Part shown: piece after piece, positions 34,548 through 49,100 of the stretch
How positions within the stretch are numbered: the stretch's first letter is position 1
How the letters are laid out: every line of letters begins with the position of its first letter
Source of the DNA: Agelaius tricolor
Lineage: Eukaryota; Chordata; Aves; Passeriformes; Icteridae
DNA: 64,000 nucleotides
Reading direction: 5' to 3'
Assembly (NCBI GenBank): GCA_023055355.1
Contig: JALJCS010000055.1
Coordinates: 1 to 64,000 of the forward strand
The notes under the pieces: generated by a model
Database searches by the model: none
Told to the model about the DNA's origin: nothing
Seen by the model: only the letters and a program-made list of their open reading frames with translations
Translations under genes and position numbers: made by a program

Positions 34548-36063
34548 GGCCACCTTGAACATATTACTAATACCCTGGGTAAAGGACGTTTATCCCATGG
34601 AAAATGGCCTTCATTTCTGGCCACTTGGCCTGGCAGGCAGGGCAGCGCCAAGCGAGCAATTTGCAAACTGTGCTGGATCCTTCCAAAACAAAAGCTGCCA
34701 GCAAATAGGAAGCTGCAAGTACTTAGAGCCCCTGATGCCAACTTCAAACTGATAGCCAGACCCAGGGGAAAGCACTTCTTTTTCCCATGCAAAATAGCCT
34801 CACTTTGCAGCCATTTGCCCTGGCCAACAGGGCAGTGACCAGTGAGAAATTTTTACACTTTGCTGGATTCCTGCTGAACTAACGCTGCTGGCAACTAGGA
34901 GCTTGCAAGTCCTTAGAGCCCCATGGCCACCTTTCATCTCACACCCAGACCCTGGGGACAGGACTTCATTTTCCCCAGGGAAATTGGGGTCAGTTTGAGG
35001 CCACTCGCCCTGGCCATCTGCATCCTGCTCGGTGTGAAATTTGCAATCATCGCTGATTTTCTCCAAATCTAAAGCTGCTGGCAAGGAGGACCCTGGAAGT
35101 CCTTGGAGCCCCATGGCCACCTTTCATCTGACACCCAGACCCTGGGGAAAGGACTTCTTTTTCCCATGCAAAATGGCCTCTCTTTGTAGCCATTTGCCCT
35201 GGCCAACAAGGCAGTGCCCAGCCAGAAATTTTTTAACATTACTGGATTCCTGCAGAACTAACGGTATTGGCAACTAGGAGCTTGCAAGTCCTTAGAGCCC
35301 CAAAGGCCACCTTTCATCTGACACCCAGACCCTGGGCCAATGACTTCATTTTCCCTATGGAAAATCGCCTCCATTTCTGGCCTCTCGCCCTGACTTTAGG
35401 GTGGCGCCCAACAAGAAATTTGCAATCTTTGCTGGATTTCTCCAAATCTAAAGCTGCCAAGAAGTAGTACCTTGCAAGTCCTTAGAGCCCCAAAGGCCAC
35501 CTTTCATCTGACACCCAGACCCTGGGGAAAGGACTTCTTTTTCCCATGCAAAATGGCCTCCATTTGCAGCCATTTGCCCTGGCCAACAGGACAGTGCCCA
35601 GTGAGAAATTTTTACACTTTGCTGGATTCCTCCAAAACTAAAGCTGCCGGCAACTAGGAGCTTGTAAGTCCTTAGAGCCCTAAAGGCCACCTTTCATCTG
35701 ACACCCAGACCTTGGGGACATGACTTCATTTTCCCCAGGGAAATTGGGGTCAGTTTGACGCCACTCGCCCTGGCCATCTGCATCGTTCCCGGTGGGAAAT
35801 TTACAAACTTGGCTGATTTTCTCCAAATCTAAAGCTGCTGGCAAGGAGGACCCTGGAAGTCCTTGGAGCCCCATGGCCACCTTTCATCTGACACCCAGAC
35901 CCTGGGGAAAGGACTTCTTTTTCTCATGGGAATGGCCTCCGTTTGCAGCCACTCACCCTGGGCAGAAAGAGGGGAGACAAGGTAGAATTACCAAATTTTG
36001 CTGGATTTTTCCAAAATTAATGCTGGCAGCAACGAAGATCCTGTAAGTACTTAGAGCCTCAAA
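34548..36063. repeat. 8-mer cassette in the mosaic region
   Basis: Order is C B A B D B A B', as in the left block. It carries right-side variants: AATCATCGCTGATTTTC in the A monomer near 35046, GACCCAGGGGAAAGC near 34760, and AAAATAGCCTC in B near 34790. The last two recur at 41591 and 41626, in the 12-mer that takes its place in the second 36-mer copy. Confidence 0.88.
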
Positions 36064-39000
36064 GGCCACCTTGAACATATTACTGATACCCTGGGTAAAG
36101 GACATTTATCCCATGGAAAATGGCCTTCATTTCTGGCCTGTTGGCCTGGCAGGCAGGGCAGCGCCAAGCGAGCAATTTGCAAACTCTGCTGGATCCTTCC
36201 AAAACAAAAGCTGCCAGCAAATAGGAAGCTGCAAGTACTTAGAGCCCCTGATGCCAACTTCAAACTGATAGCCAGACCCTGGGGAAAGGACTTCTTTTTC
36301 CCATGCAAAATGGCCTCACTTTGAAGCCATTTGCCCTGGCCAACAGGGCAGTGCCCAGTGAGAAATTTTTAAACATTGCTGGATTCCTCCACAACTAAAG
36401 CTGCCGGCAACTAGGAGCTTGCAAGTCCTTAGAGCCCTAAAGTCCACCTTTCATCTGAAACGCAGAACTTGGGGACATGACTTCTTTTCCCCATGGAAAA
36501 TGGGGTCAGTTTGAGGCCGATCGCCCTGGCCATCTGCCTCGTTCCATGTGTGAAATTTGCAAACTTGGCTGATTTTCTCCAAATCTAAAGCTGCTGGCAA
36601 GGAGGACCCTGGAAGTCCTTAGAGCACCAAAGTCCACCTTTCATTGATACCCATACCCTGGGGGCATGTCTTCATTGTCCTGATGGAAAATCAGATCAGT
36701 ATGAGGCCATTCGCCCTAGCCATCTCTATCGTTCCCCGTGTGAAATTTGCAAACTTGGCTGATTTTCTCCAAAACTAAAGCTGCTGGCAAGGCAGACCCT
36801 GAAAGTCCTTAGTGCCCCAAAGGCCACCTTTCATCTGACACCCAGACCCTGGGGAAAGGACTTCTTTTTCCCATGCAAAATGGCCTCTGTTTGTAGCCAT
36901 TTGCCCTGGCCAACAGGGCAGTGCCCAGTGAGAAATTTGCAAACTTTGCTGGATTCCTCCACAACTAAAGCTGCCAGCAACTAGGAGCTTGCAAGTCCTT
37001 AGAGCCCTAAAGTCCACCTTTCATCTGACACCCAGACCTTGGGGACATGACTTCTTTTCCACATGGAAAATCGGATCAGTTTGAGGCCACTCGCCCTGGC
37101 CATCTGCATCGTTCCCGGTGTGAAATTTGAAAACTTGGCTGATTTTCTCCAAAACTAAAGCTGCTGGCAACGAGGACCCCGGAAGTCCTTAGAGCCCCAA
37201 AGGCCACCTTTCATCTGACACCCAGACCCTGGGGAAAGGACTTCTTTTTCCCATGCAAAATGGCCTCCGTTTGCAGCCACTCACCCTGGGCAGAAAGAGG
37301 GGAGACAAGGTAGAATTACCAAATCTTTGCTGGATTTTTCCAAAATTAATGCTGGCAGCAACGAAGATCCTGTAAGTACTTAGAGCCTCAAAGGCCACCT
37401 TGAACATATTACTAATACCCTGGGTAAAGAACGTTTATCCCATGGAAAATGGCCTTCATTTCTGGCCACTTGGCCTGGCAGGCAGGGCAGCGCCAAGCGA
37501 GCAATTTGCAAACTGTGCTGGATCCTTCCAAAACAAAAGCTGCCAGCAAATAGGAAGCTGCAAGTACTTAGAGCCCCTGATGCCAACTTCAAACTGATAG
37601 CCAGACCCTGGGGAAAGCACTTCTTTTTCCCATGCAAAATGGCCTCACTTTGCAGCCATTTGCCCTGGCCAACAGGGCAGTGACCAGTGAGAAATTTTTA
37701 CACTTTGCTGGATTCCTGCTGAACTAACGCTGCTGGCAACTAGGAGCTTGCAAGTCCTTAGAGCCCCATGGCCACCTTTCATCTCACACCCAGACCATGG
37801 GGACATGACTTCATTTTCCCCAGGGAAATTGGGGTCAGTTTGAGGCCACTCGCCCTGGCCATCTGCATCCTGCCCGGTGTGAAATTTGCAATCATCGCTG
37901 ATTTTCTCCAAATCTAAAGCTGCTGGCAAGGAGGACCCTGGAAGTCCTTGGAGCCCCATGGCCACCTTTCATCTGACACCCAGACCCTGGGGAAAGGACT
38001 TCTTTTTCCCATGCAAAATGGCCTCTCTTTGTAGCCATTTGCCCTGGCCAACAAGGCAGTGCCCAGCCAGAAATTTTTTAACATTACTGGATTCCTGCAG
38101 AACTAACGGTATTGGCAACTAGGAGCTTGCAAGTCCTTAGAGCCCCAAAGGCCACCTTTCATCTGACACCCAGACCCTGGGCCAATGACTTCATTTTCCC
38201 TATGGAAAATCGCCTCCATTTCTGGCCTCTCGCCCTGACTTTAGGGTGGCGCCCAACAAGAAATTTGCAATCTTTGCTGGATTTCTCCAAATCTAAAGCT
38301 GCCAATAAGTAGTACCTTGTAAGTCCTTAGAGCCCCAAAGGCCACCTTTCATCTGACACCCAGACCCTGGGGAAAGGACTTCTTTTTCCCATGCAAAATG
38401 GCCTCCATTTGCAGCCATTTGCCCTGGCCAACAGGACAGTGCCCAGTGAGAAATTTTTACACTTTGCTGGATTCCTCCAAAACTAAAGCTGCCGGCAACT
38501 AGGAGCTTGCAAGTCCTTAGAGCCCTAAAGGCCACCTTTCATCTGACACCCAGACCTTGGGGACATGACTTCATTTTCCCCAGGGAAATTGGGGTCAGTT
38601 TGACGCCACTCGCCCTGGCCATCTGCATCGTTCCCGGTGGGAAATTTGCAAACTTGGCTGATTTTCTCCAAAACTAAAGCTGCTGGCAACGAGGACCCTG
38701 GTAGTACTTAGTGCCCCAAAGGCCACCTGTCATCTGACACCCAGACCCTGGGGACATGACATCATTTTCCCCAGGGATATTGAGGTCAGTTTGAGGCCAC
38801 TCGCTCTGGCCATCTGCATCGTTCCCGGTTTGTAATTTGCAATCATGGCTGATTTATTCCATAAATAAAGCTGCTGGGAACGAGGACCCCGGAAGTCCTT
38901 GGAGCCCCAAAGGCCACCTTTCATCTGACACCCAGACCCTGGGGAAAGGACTTCTTTTTCCCATACAAAATGGCCTCCATTTGCAGCCATTTGCCCTGGC

Positions 39001-42000
39001 CAACAGGACAGTGCCCAGTGAGAAATTTTTACACTTTGCTGGATTCCTCCAAAACTAAAGCTGCCGGCAACTAGGAGCTTGCAAGTCCTTAGAGCCCCAA
39101 AGGCCACCTTTCATCTGACACCCAGACCCTGGGGAAAGGACTTCTTTTTCCCATGCAAAATGGCCTCCATTTGCAGCCATTTGCCCTGGCCAACAGGACA
39201 GTGCCCAGTGAGAAATTTTTACACTTTGCTGGATTCCTCCAAAACTAAAGCTGCCGGCAACTAGGAGCTTGTAAGTCCTTAGAGCCCTAAAGGCCACCTT
39301 TCATCTGACACCCAGACCTTGGGGACATGACTTCATTTTCCCCAGGGAAATTGGGGTCAGTTTGACGCCACTCGCCCTGGCCATCTGCATCGTTCCCGGT
39401 GGGAAATTTACAAACTTGGCTGATTTTCTCCAAATCTAAAGCTGCTGGCAAGGAGGACCCTGGAAGTCCTTGGAGCCCCATGGCCACCTTTCATCTGACA
39501 CCCAGACCCTGGGGAAAGGACTTCTTTTTCTCATGGGAATGGCCTCCGTTTGCAGCCACTCACCCTGGGCAGAAAGAGGGGAGACAAGGTAGAATTACCA
39601 AATTTTGCTGGATTTTTCCAAAATTAATGCTGGCAGCAACGAAGATCCTGTAAGTACTTAGAGCCTCAAAGGCCACCTTGAACATATTACTGATACCCTG
39701 GGTAAAGGACATTTATCCCATGGAAAATGGCCTTCATTTCTGGCCTGTTGGCCTGGCAGGCAGGGCAGTGCCAAGCGAGCAATTTGCAAACTCTGCTGGA
39801 TCCTTCCAAAACAAAAGCTGCCAGCAAATAGGAAGCTGCAAGTACTTAGAGCCCCTGATGCCAACTTCAAACTGATAGCCAGACCCTGGGGAAAGCACTT
39901 CTTTTTCCCATGCAAAATGGCCTCACATTGCAGCCGGTTCCCCTGGCCAACAGGGCAGTGACCAGTGAGTAATTTTTACACTTTGCTGGATTCCTGCTGA
40001 ACTAACGCTGTTGGCAACTAGGAGCTTGCATGTCCTTAGAGCCCCATGGCCACCTGTCATCTGACACCCAGACCCTGGGGACATGACATCATTTTCCCCA
40101 GGGATATTGAGGTCAGTTTGAGGCCACTCGCTCTGGCCATCTGCATCGTTCCCGGTTTGTAATTTGCAATCATGACTGATTTATTCCATAAATAAAGCTG
40201 CTGGGAACGAGGACCCCGGAAGTCCTTGGAGCCCCAAAGGCCACCTTTCATCTGACACCCAGACCCTGGGGAAAGGACTTCTTTTTCCCATGCAAAATGG
40301 CCTCACTTTGAAGCCATTTGCCCTGGCCAACAGGGCAGTGCCCAGTGAGAAATTTTTAAACATTGCTGGATTCCTCCACAACTAAAGCTGCCGGCAACTA
40401 GGAGCTTGCAAGTCCTTAGAGCCCTAAAGTCCACCTTTCATCTGAAACCCAGAACTTGGGGACATGACTTCTTTTCCCCATGGAAAATGGGGTCAGTTTG
40501 AGGCCGATCGCCCTGGCCATCTGCCTCGTTCCATGTGTGAAATTTGCAAACTTGGCTGATTTTCTCCAAATCTAAAGCTGCTGGCAAGGAGGACCCTGGA
40601 AGTCCTTAGAGCACCAAAGTCCACCTTTCATTGATACCCATACCCTGGGGGCATGTCTTCATTGTCCTGATGGAAAATCAGATCAGTATGAGGCCATTCG
40701 CCCTAGCCATCTCTATCGTTCCCGGTGTGAAATTTGCAAACTTGGCTGATTTTCTCCAAAACTAAAGCTGCTGGCAAGGCAGACCCTGAAAGTCCTTAGT
40801 GCCCCAAAGGCCACATTTCATCTGACACCCAGACCCTGGGGAAAGGACTTCTTTTTCCCATGCAAAATGGCCTCTCTTTGTAGCCATTTGCCCTGGCCAA
40901 CAGGGCAGTGCCCAGTGAGAAATTTGCAAACTTTGCTGGATTCCTCCACAACTAAAGCTGCCAGCAACTAGGAGCTTGCAAGTCCTTAGAGCCCTAAAGT
41001 CCACCTTTCATCTGACACCCAGACCTTGGGGACATGACTTCTTTTCCACATGGAAAATCGGATCAGTTTGAGGCCACTCGCCCTGGCCATCTGCATCGTT
41101 CCCGGTGTGAAATTTGAAAACTTGGCTGATTTTCTCCAAAACTAAAGCTGCTGGCAACGAGGACCCCGGAAGTCCTTAGAGCCCCAAAGGCCACATTTCA
41201 TCTGACACCCAGACCCTGGGGAAAGGACTTCTTTTTCCCATGCAAAATGGCCTCCGTTTGCAGCCACTCACCCTGGGCAGAAAGAGGGGAGACAAGGTAG
41301 AATTACCAAATCTTTGCTGGATTTTTCCAAAATTAATGCTGGCAGCAACGAAGATCCTGTAAGTACTTAGAGCCTCAAAGGCCACCTTGAACATATTACT
41401 AATACCCTGGGTAAAGGACGTTTATCCCATGGAAAATGGCCTTCATTTCTGGCCACTTGGCCTGGCAGGCAGGGCAGCGCCAAGCGAGCAATTTGCAAAC
41501 TGTGCTGGATCCTTCCAAAACAAAAGCTGCCAGCAAATAGGAAGCTGCAAGTACTTAGAGCCCCTGATGCCAACTTCAAACTGATAGCCAGACCCAGGGG
41601 AAAGCACTTCTTTTTCCCATGCAAAATAGCCTCACTTTGCAGCCATTTGCCCTGGCCAACAGGGCAGTGACCAGTGAGAAATTTTTACACTTTGCTGGAT
41701 TCCTGCTGAACTAACGCTGCTGGCAACTAGGAGCTTGCAAGTCCTTAGAGCCCCATGGCCACCTTTCATCTCACACCCAGACCCTGGGGACATGACTTCA
41801 TTTTCCCCAGGGAAATTGGGGTCAGTTTGAGGCCACTCGCCCTGGCCATCTGCATCCTGCCCGGTGTGAAATTTGCAATCATCGCTGATTTTCTCCAAAT
41901 CTAAAGCTGCTGGCAAGGAGGACCCTGGAAGTCCTTGGAGCCCCATGGCCACCTTTCATCTGACACCCAGACCCTGGGGAAAGGACTTCTTTTTCCCATG

Positions 42001-42300
42001 CAAAATGGCCTCTCTTTGTAGCCATTTGCCCTGGCCAACAAGGCAGTGCCCAGCCAGAAATTTTTTAACATTACTGGATTCCTGCAGAACTAACGGTATT
42101 GGCAACTAGGAGCTTGCAAGTCCTTAGAGCCCCAAAGGCCACCTTTCATCTGACACCCAGACCCTGGGCCAATGACTTCATTTTCCCTATGGAAAATCGC
42201 CTCCATTTCTGGCCTCTCGCCCTGACTTTAGGGTGGCGCCCAACAAGAAATTTGCAATCTTTGCTGGATTTCTCCAAATCTAAAGCTGCCAATAAGTAGT
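36064..42300. repeat. 36-mer macro-repeat, copy 2, incomplete at its 3' side
   Basis: The 7-mer (36064-37392), 12-mer (37393-39670) and 9-mer (39671-41379) follow copy 1 at +6832 bp. The fourth cassette starts as C B A B D in step with copy 1. At the D-to-B boundary near 42290 it becomes AATAAGTAGTACCTTGTAAG (12-mer type) where copy 1 has AAGAAGTAGTACCTTGCAAG (8-mer type). The 3' limit is approximate. The C monomer at 36064 mixes both C alleles (CTGATACCC with GCAGCGCC). Confidence 0.85.
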
Positions 42301-45300
42301 ACCTTGTAAGTCCTTAGAGCCCCAAAGGCCACCTTTCATCTGACACCCAGACCCTGGGGAAAGGACTTCTTTTTCCCATGCAAAATGGCCTCCATTTGCA
42401 GCCATTTGCCCTGGCCAACAGGACAGTGCCCAGTGAGAAATTTTTACACTTTGCTGGATTCCTCCAAAACTAAAGCTGCCGGCAACTAGGAGCTTGCAAG
42501 TCCTTAGAGCCCTAAAGGCCACCTTTCATCTGACACCCAGACCTTGGGGACATGACTTCATTTTCCCCAGGGAAATTGGGGTCAGTTTGACGCCACTCGC
42601 CCTGGCCATCTGCATCGTTCCCGGTGGGAAATTTGCAAACTTGGCTGATTTTCTCCAAAACTAAAGCTGCTGGCAACGAGGACCCTGGTAGTACTTAGTG
42701 CCCCAAAGGCCACCTTTCATCTGACACCCAGACCCTGGGGACATGACATCATTTTCCCCAGGGATATTGAGGTCAGTTTGAGGCCACTCGCCCTGGCCAT
42801 CTGCATCGTTCCCGGTTTGTAATTTGCAATCATGGCTGATTTATTCCATAAATAAAGCTGCTGGGAACGAGGACCCCGGAAGTCCTTGGAGCCCCAAACG
42901 CCACCTATCATCTGACAGCCAGACCCTGGGGAAAGGACTTCTTTTTCCCATACAAAATGGCCTCCATTTGCAGCCATTTGCCCTGGCCAACAGGACAGTG
43001 CCCAGTGAGAAATTTTTACACTTTGCTGGATTCCTCCAAAACTAAAGCTGCCGGCAACTAGGAGCTTGCAAGTCCTTAGAGCCCCAAAGGCCACCTTTCA
43101 TCTGACACCCAGACCCTGGGGAAAGGACTTCTTTTTCCCATGCAAAATGGCCTCCATTTGCAGCCATTTGCCCTGGCCAACAGGACAGTGCCCAGTGAGA
43201 AATTTTTACACTTTGCTGGATTCCTCCAAAACTAAAGCTGCCGGCAACTAGGAGCTTGCAAGTCCTTAGAGCCCTAAAGGCCACCTTTCATCTGACACCC
43301 AGACCTTGGGGACATGACTTCATTTTCCCCAGGGTAATTGGGGTCAGTTTGACGCCACTCGCCCTGGCCATCTGCATCGTTCCCGGTGGGAAATTTACAA
43401 ACTTGGCTGATTTTCTCCAAATCTAAAGCTGCTGGCAAGGAGGACCCTGGAAGTCCTTGGAGCCCCATGGCCACCTTTCATCTGACACCCAGACCCTGGG
43501 GAAAGGACTTCTTTTTCTCATGGGAATGGCCTCCGTTTGCAGCCACTCACCCTGGGCAGAAAGAGGGGAGACAAGGTAGAATTACCAAATTTTGCTGGAT
43601 TTTTCCAAAATTAATGCTGGCAGCAACGAAGATCCTGTAAGTACTTAGAGCCTCAAAGGCCACCTTGAACATATTACTGATACCCTGGGTAAAGGACATT
43701 TATCCCATGGAAAATGGCCTTCATTTCTGGCCTGTTGGCCTGGCAGGCAGGGCAGTGCCAAGCGAGCAATTTGCAAACTCTGCTGGATCCTTCCAAAACA
43801 AAAGCTGCCAGCAAATAGGAAGCTGCAAGTACTTAGAGCCCCTGATGCCAACTTCAAACTGATAGCCAGACCCTGGGGAAAGCACTTCTTTTTCCCATGC
43901 AAAATGGCCTCACATTGCAGCCGGTTCCCCTGGCCAACAGGGCAGTGACCAGTGAGTAATTTTTACACTTTGCTGGATTCCTGCTGAACTAACGCTGTTG
44001 GCAACTAGGAGCTTGCATGTCCTTAGAGCCCCATGGCCACCTGTCATCTGACACCCAGACCCTGGGGACATGACATCATTTTCCCCAGGGATATTGAGGT
44101 CAGTTTGAGGCCACTCGCTCTGGCCATCTGCATCGTTCCCGGTTTGTAATTTGCAATCATGACTGATTTATTCCATAAATAAAGCTGCTGGGAACGAGGA
44201 CCCCGGAAGTCCTTGGAGCCCCAAAGGCCACCTTTCATCTGACACCCAGACCCTGGGGAAAGGACTTCTTTTTCCCATACAAAATGGCCTCCATTTGCAG
44301 CCATTTGCCCTGGCCAACAGGACAGTGCCCAGTGAGAAATTTTTACACTTTGCTGGATTCCTCCAAAACTAAAGCTGCCGGCAACTAGGAGCTTGCAAGT
44401 CCTTAGAGCCCCAAAGGCCACCTTTCATCTGACACCCAGACCTTGGGGACATGACTTCATTTTCCCCAGGGAAATTGGGGTCAGTTTGACGCCACTCGCC
44501 CTGGCCATCTGCATCGTTCCCGGTGGGAAATTTGCAAAGTTGGCTGATTTTCTCCAAAACTAAGGCTGCTGGCAACGAGGACCCCGGAAGTCCTTGGAGC
44601 CCCAAAGGCCACATTTCATCTGACACCCAGACCCTGGGGAAGGGACTTCTTTTTCTCATGGGAATGGCCTCCGTTTGCAGCCACTCACCCTGGGCAGAAA
44701 GAGGGGAGACAAGGTAGAATTACCAAATTTTGCTGGATTTTTCCAAAATTAATGCTGGCAGCAACGAAGATCCTGTAAGTACTTAGAGCCTCAAAGGCCA
44801 CCTTGAACATATTACTAATACCCTGGGTAAAGGACGTTTATCCCATGGAAAATGGCCTTCATTTCTCGCCACTTGGCTTGGCAGGCAGGGCAGCGCCAAG
44901 CGAGCAATTTGCAAACTCTGCTGGATCCTTCCAAAACAAAAGCTGCCAGCAAATAGGAAGCTGCAAGTACTTAGAGCCCCTGATGCCAACTTCAAACTGA
45001 TAGCCAGACCCTGGGGAAAGGACTTCTTTTTCCCATGCAAAATGGCCTCACTTTGAAGCCATTTGCCCTGGCCAACAGGGCAGTGCCCAGTGAGAAATTT
45101 TTAAACATTGCTGGATTCCTCCACAACTAAAGCTGCCGGCAACTAGGAGCTTGCAAGTCCTTAGAGCCCTAAAGTCCACCTTTCATCTGAAACGCAGAAC
45201 TTGGGGACATGACTTCTTTTCCCCATGGAAAATGGGGTCAGTTTGAGGCCGATCGCCCTGGCCATCTGCCTCGTTCCATGTGTGAAATTTGCAAACTTGG

Positions 45301-46124
45301 CTGATTTTCTCCAAATCTAAAGCTGCTGGCAAGGAGGACCCTGGAAGTCCTTAGAGCACCAAAGTCCACCTTTCATTGATACCCATACCCTGGGGGCATG
45401 TCTTCATTGTCCTGATGGAAAATCAGATCAGTATGAGGCCATTCGCCCTAGCCATCTCTATCGTTCCCGGTGTGAAATTTGCAAACTTGGCTGATTTTCT
45501 CCAAAACTAAAGCTGCTGGCAAGGCAGACCCTGAAAGTCCTTAGTGCCCCAAAGGCCACATTTCATCTGACACCCAGACCCTGGGGAAAGGACTTCTTTT
45601 TCCCATGCAAAATGGCCTCTCTTTGTAGCCATTTGCCCTGGCCAACAGGGCAGTGCCCAGTGAGAAATTTGCAAACTTTGCTGGATTCCTCCACAACTAA
45701 AGCTGCCAGCAACTAGGAGCTTGCAAGTCCTTAGAGCCCTAAAGTCCACCTTTCATCTGACACCCAGACCTTGGGGACATGACTTCTTTTCCACATGGAA
45801 AATCGGATCAGTTTGAGGCCACTCGCCCTGGCCATCTGCATCGTTCCCGGTGTGAAATTTGAAAACTTGGCTGATTTTCTCCAAAACTAAAGCTGCTGGC
45901 AACGAGGACCCCGGAAGTCCTTAGAGCCCCAAAGGCCACATTTCATCTGACACCCAGACCCTGGGGAAAGGACTTCTTTTTCCCATGGGAAATGGCCTCC
46001 GTTTGCAGCCACTCACCCTGGGCAGAAAGAGGGGAGACAAGGTAGAATTACCAAATCTTTGCTGGATTTTTCCAAAATTAATGCTGGCAGCAACGAAGAT
46101 CCTGTAAGTACTTAGAGCCTCAAA
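41380..46124. repeat. 25-monomer block: 12+6+7 cassettes, 4745 bp
   Basis: C monomers at 41380, 43658 and 44796. The 12-mer carries lineage markers in its A1-B part: CCCCAAACGCCACC near 42893, CATCTGACAGCCAG near 42910 and CCACCTTTCATC instead of CCACCTGTCATC near 42712. All three recur about 4745 bp later near 47.45-47.66 kb and again near 52.2-52.4 kb. The 7-mer at 44796 starts with the CTAATACCC allele of C and CATTTCTCGCCACTTGG, unlike most 7-mers. Confidence 0.9.
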
Positions 46125-49100
46125 GGCCACCTTGAACATATTACTGATACCCTGGGTAAAGGACGTTTATCCCATGGAAAATGGCCTTCATTTCTGGCCA
46201 CTTGGCCTGGCAGGCAGGGCAGCGCCAAGCGAGCAATTTGCAAACTGTGCTGGATCCTTCCAAAACAAAAGCTGCCAGCAAATAGGAAGCTGCAAGTACT
46301 TAGAGCCCCTGATGCCAACTTAAAACTGATAGCCAGACCCAGGGGAAAGCACTTCTTTTTCCCATGCAAAATGGCCTCACTTTGCAGCCATTTGCCCTGG
46401 GCAACAGGGCAGTGACCAGTGAGAAATTTTTACACTTTGCTGGATTCCTGCTGAACTAACGCTGCTGGCAACTAGGAGCTTGCAAGTCCTTAGAGCCCCA
46501 TGGCCACCTTTCATCTCACACCCAGACCCTGGGGACATGACTTCATTTTCCCCAGGGAAATTGGGGTCAGTTTGAGGCCACTCGCCCTGGCCATCTGCAT
46601 CCTGCCCGGTGTGAAATTTGCAATCATCGCTGATTTTCTCCAAATCTAAAGCTGCTGGCAAGGAGGACCCTGGAAGTCCTTGGAGCCCCATGGCCACCTT
46701 TCATCTGACACCCAGACCCTGGGGAAAGGACTTCTTTTTCCCATGCAAAATGGCCTCTCTTTGTAGCCATTTGCCCTGGCCAACAAGGCAGTGCCCAGCC
46801 AGAAATTTTTTAACATTACTGGATTCCTGCAGAACTAACGGTATTGGCAACTAGGAGCTTGCAAGTCCTTAGAGCCCCAAAGGCCACCTTTCATCTGACA
46901 CCCAGACCCTGGGCCAATGACTTCATTTTCCCTATGGAAAATCGCCTCCATTTCTGGCCTCTCGCCCTGACTTTAGGGTGGCGCCCAACAAGAAATTTGC
47001 AATCTTTGCTGGATTTCTCCAAATCTAAAGCTGCCAATAAGTAGTACCTTGTAAGTCCTTAGAGCCCCAAAGGCCACCTTTCATCTGACACCCAGACCCT
47101 GGGGAAAGGACTTCTTTTTCCCATGCAAAATGGCCTCCATTTGCAGCCATTTGCCCTGGCCAACAGGACAGTGCCCAGTGAGAAATTTTTACACTTTGCT
47201 GGATTCCTCCAAAACTAAAGCTGCCGGCAACTAGGAGCTTGCAAGTCCTTAGAGCCCTAAAGGCCACCTTTCATCTGACACCCAGACCTTGGGGACATGA
47301 CTTCATTTTCCCCAGGGAAATTGGGGTCAGTTTGACGCCACTCGCCCTGGCCATCTGCATCGTTCCCGGTGGGAAATTTGCAAAGTTGGCTGATTTTCTC
47401 CAAAACTAAAGCTGCTGGCAACGAGGACCCTGGTAGTACTTAGTGCCCCAAAGGCCACCTTTCATCTGACACCCAGACACTGGGGACATGACATCATTTT
47501 CCCCAGGGATATTGAGGTCAGTTTGAGGCCACTCGCTCTGGCCATCTGCATCGTTCCCGGTTTGTAATTTGCAATCATGGCTGATTTATTCCATAAATAA
47601 AGCTGCTGGGAACGAGGACCCCGGAAGTCCTTGGAGCCCCAAACGCCACCTTTCATCTGACAGCCAGACCCTGGGGAAAGGACTTCTTTTTCCCATACAA
47701 AATGGCCTCCATTTGCAGCCATTTGCCCTGGCCAACAGGACAGTGCCCAGTGAGAAATTTTTACACTTTGCTGGATTCCTCCAAAACTAAAGCTGCCGGC
47801 AACTAGGAGCTTGCAAGTCCTTAGAGCCCCAAAGGCCACCTTTCATCTGACACCCAGACCTTGGGGACATGACTTCATTTTCCCCAGGGAAATTGGGGTC
47901 AGTTTGACGCCACTCGCCCTGGCCATCTGCATCGTTCCCGGTGGGAAATTTGCAAAGTTGGCTGATTTTCTCCAAAACTAAGGCTGCTGGCAACGAGGAC
48001 CCCGGAAGTCCTTGGAGCCCCAAAGGCCACATTTCATCTGACACCCAGACCCTGGGGAAGGGACTTCTTTTTCTCATGGGAATGGCCTCCGTTTGCAGCC
48101 ACTCACCCTGGGCAGAAAGAGGGGAGACAAGGTAGAATTACCAAATTTTGCTGGATTTTTCCAAAATTAATGTTGGCAGCAATGAAGATCCTGTAAGTAC
48201 TTAGAGCCTCAAAGGCCACCTTGAACATATTACTGATACCCTGGGTAAAGGACATTTATCCCATGGAAAATGGCCTTCATTTCTGGCCTGTTGGCCTGGC
48301 AGGCAGGGCAGTGCCAAGCGAGCAATTTGCAAACTCTGCTGGATCCTTCCAAAACAAAAGCTGCCAGCAAATAGGAAGCTGCAAGTACTTAGAGCCCCTG
48401 ATGCCAACTTCAAACTGATAGCCAGACCCTGGGGAAAGGACTTCTTTTTCCCATGCAAAATGGCCTCACTTTGAAGCCATTTGCCCTGGCCAACAGGGCA
48501 GTGCCCAGTGAGAAATTTTTAAACATTGCTGGATTCCTCCAAAACTAAAGCTGCCGGCAACTAGGAGCTTGCAAGTCCTTAGAGCCCTAAAGTCCACCTT
48601 TCATCTGAAACCCAGAACTTGGGGACATGACTTCTTTTCCCCATGGAAAATGGGGTCAGTTTGAGGCCGATCGCCCTGGCCATCTGCCTCGTTCCATGTG
48701 TGAAATTTGCAAACTTGGCTGATTTTCTCCAAATCTAAAGCTGCTGGCAAGGAGGACCCTGGAAGTCCTTAGAGCACCAAAGTCCACCTTTCATTGATAC
48801 CCATACCCTGGGGGCATGTCTTCATTGTCCTGATGGAAAATCAGATCAGTATGAGGCCATTCGCCCTAGCCATCTCTATCGTTCCCGGTGTGAAATTTGC
48901 AAACTTGGCTGATTTTCTCCAAAACTAAAGCTGCTGGCAAGGCAGACCCTGAAAGTCCTTAGTGCCCCAAAGGCCACATTTCATCTGACACCCAGACCCT
49001 GGGGAAAGGACTTCTTTTTCCCATGCAAAATGGCCTCTCTTTGTAGCCATTTGCCCTGGCCAACAGGGCAGTGCCCAGTGAGAAATTTGCAAACTTTGCT

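Larger units (their letters stand above)
29232..36063. repeat. 36-mer macro-repeat, copy 1: 7+12+9+8 cassettes, 6832 bp
   Basis: C monomers at 29232, 30561, 32839 and 34548 recur at 36064, 37393, 39671 and 41380, each exactly 6832 bp later. The unit combines the 7+12 part of the type 2 HOR with a 9-mer and an 8-mer. Private changes against copy 2 include GGGGACAGGACTTC near 34960 and ATCCTGCTCGG near 35023. Confidence 0.9.
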
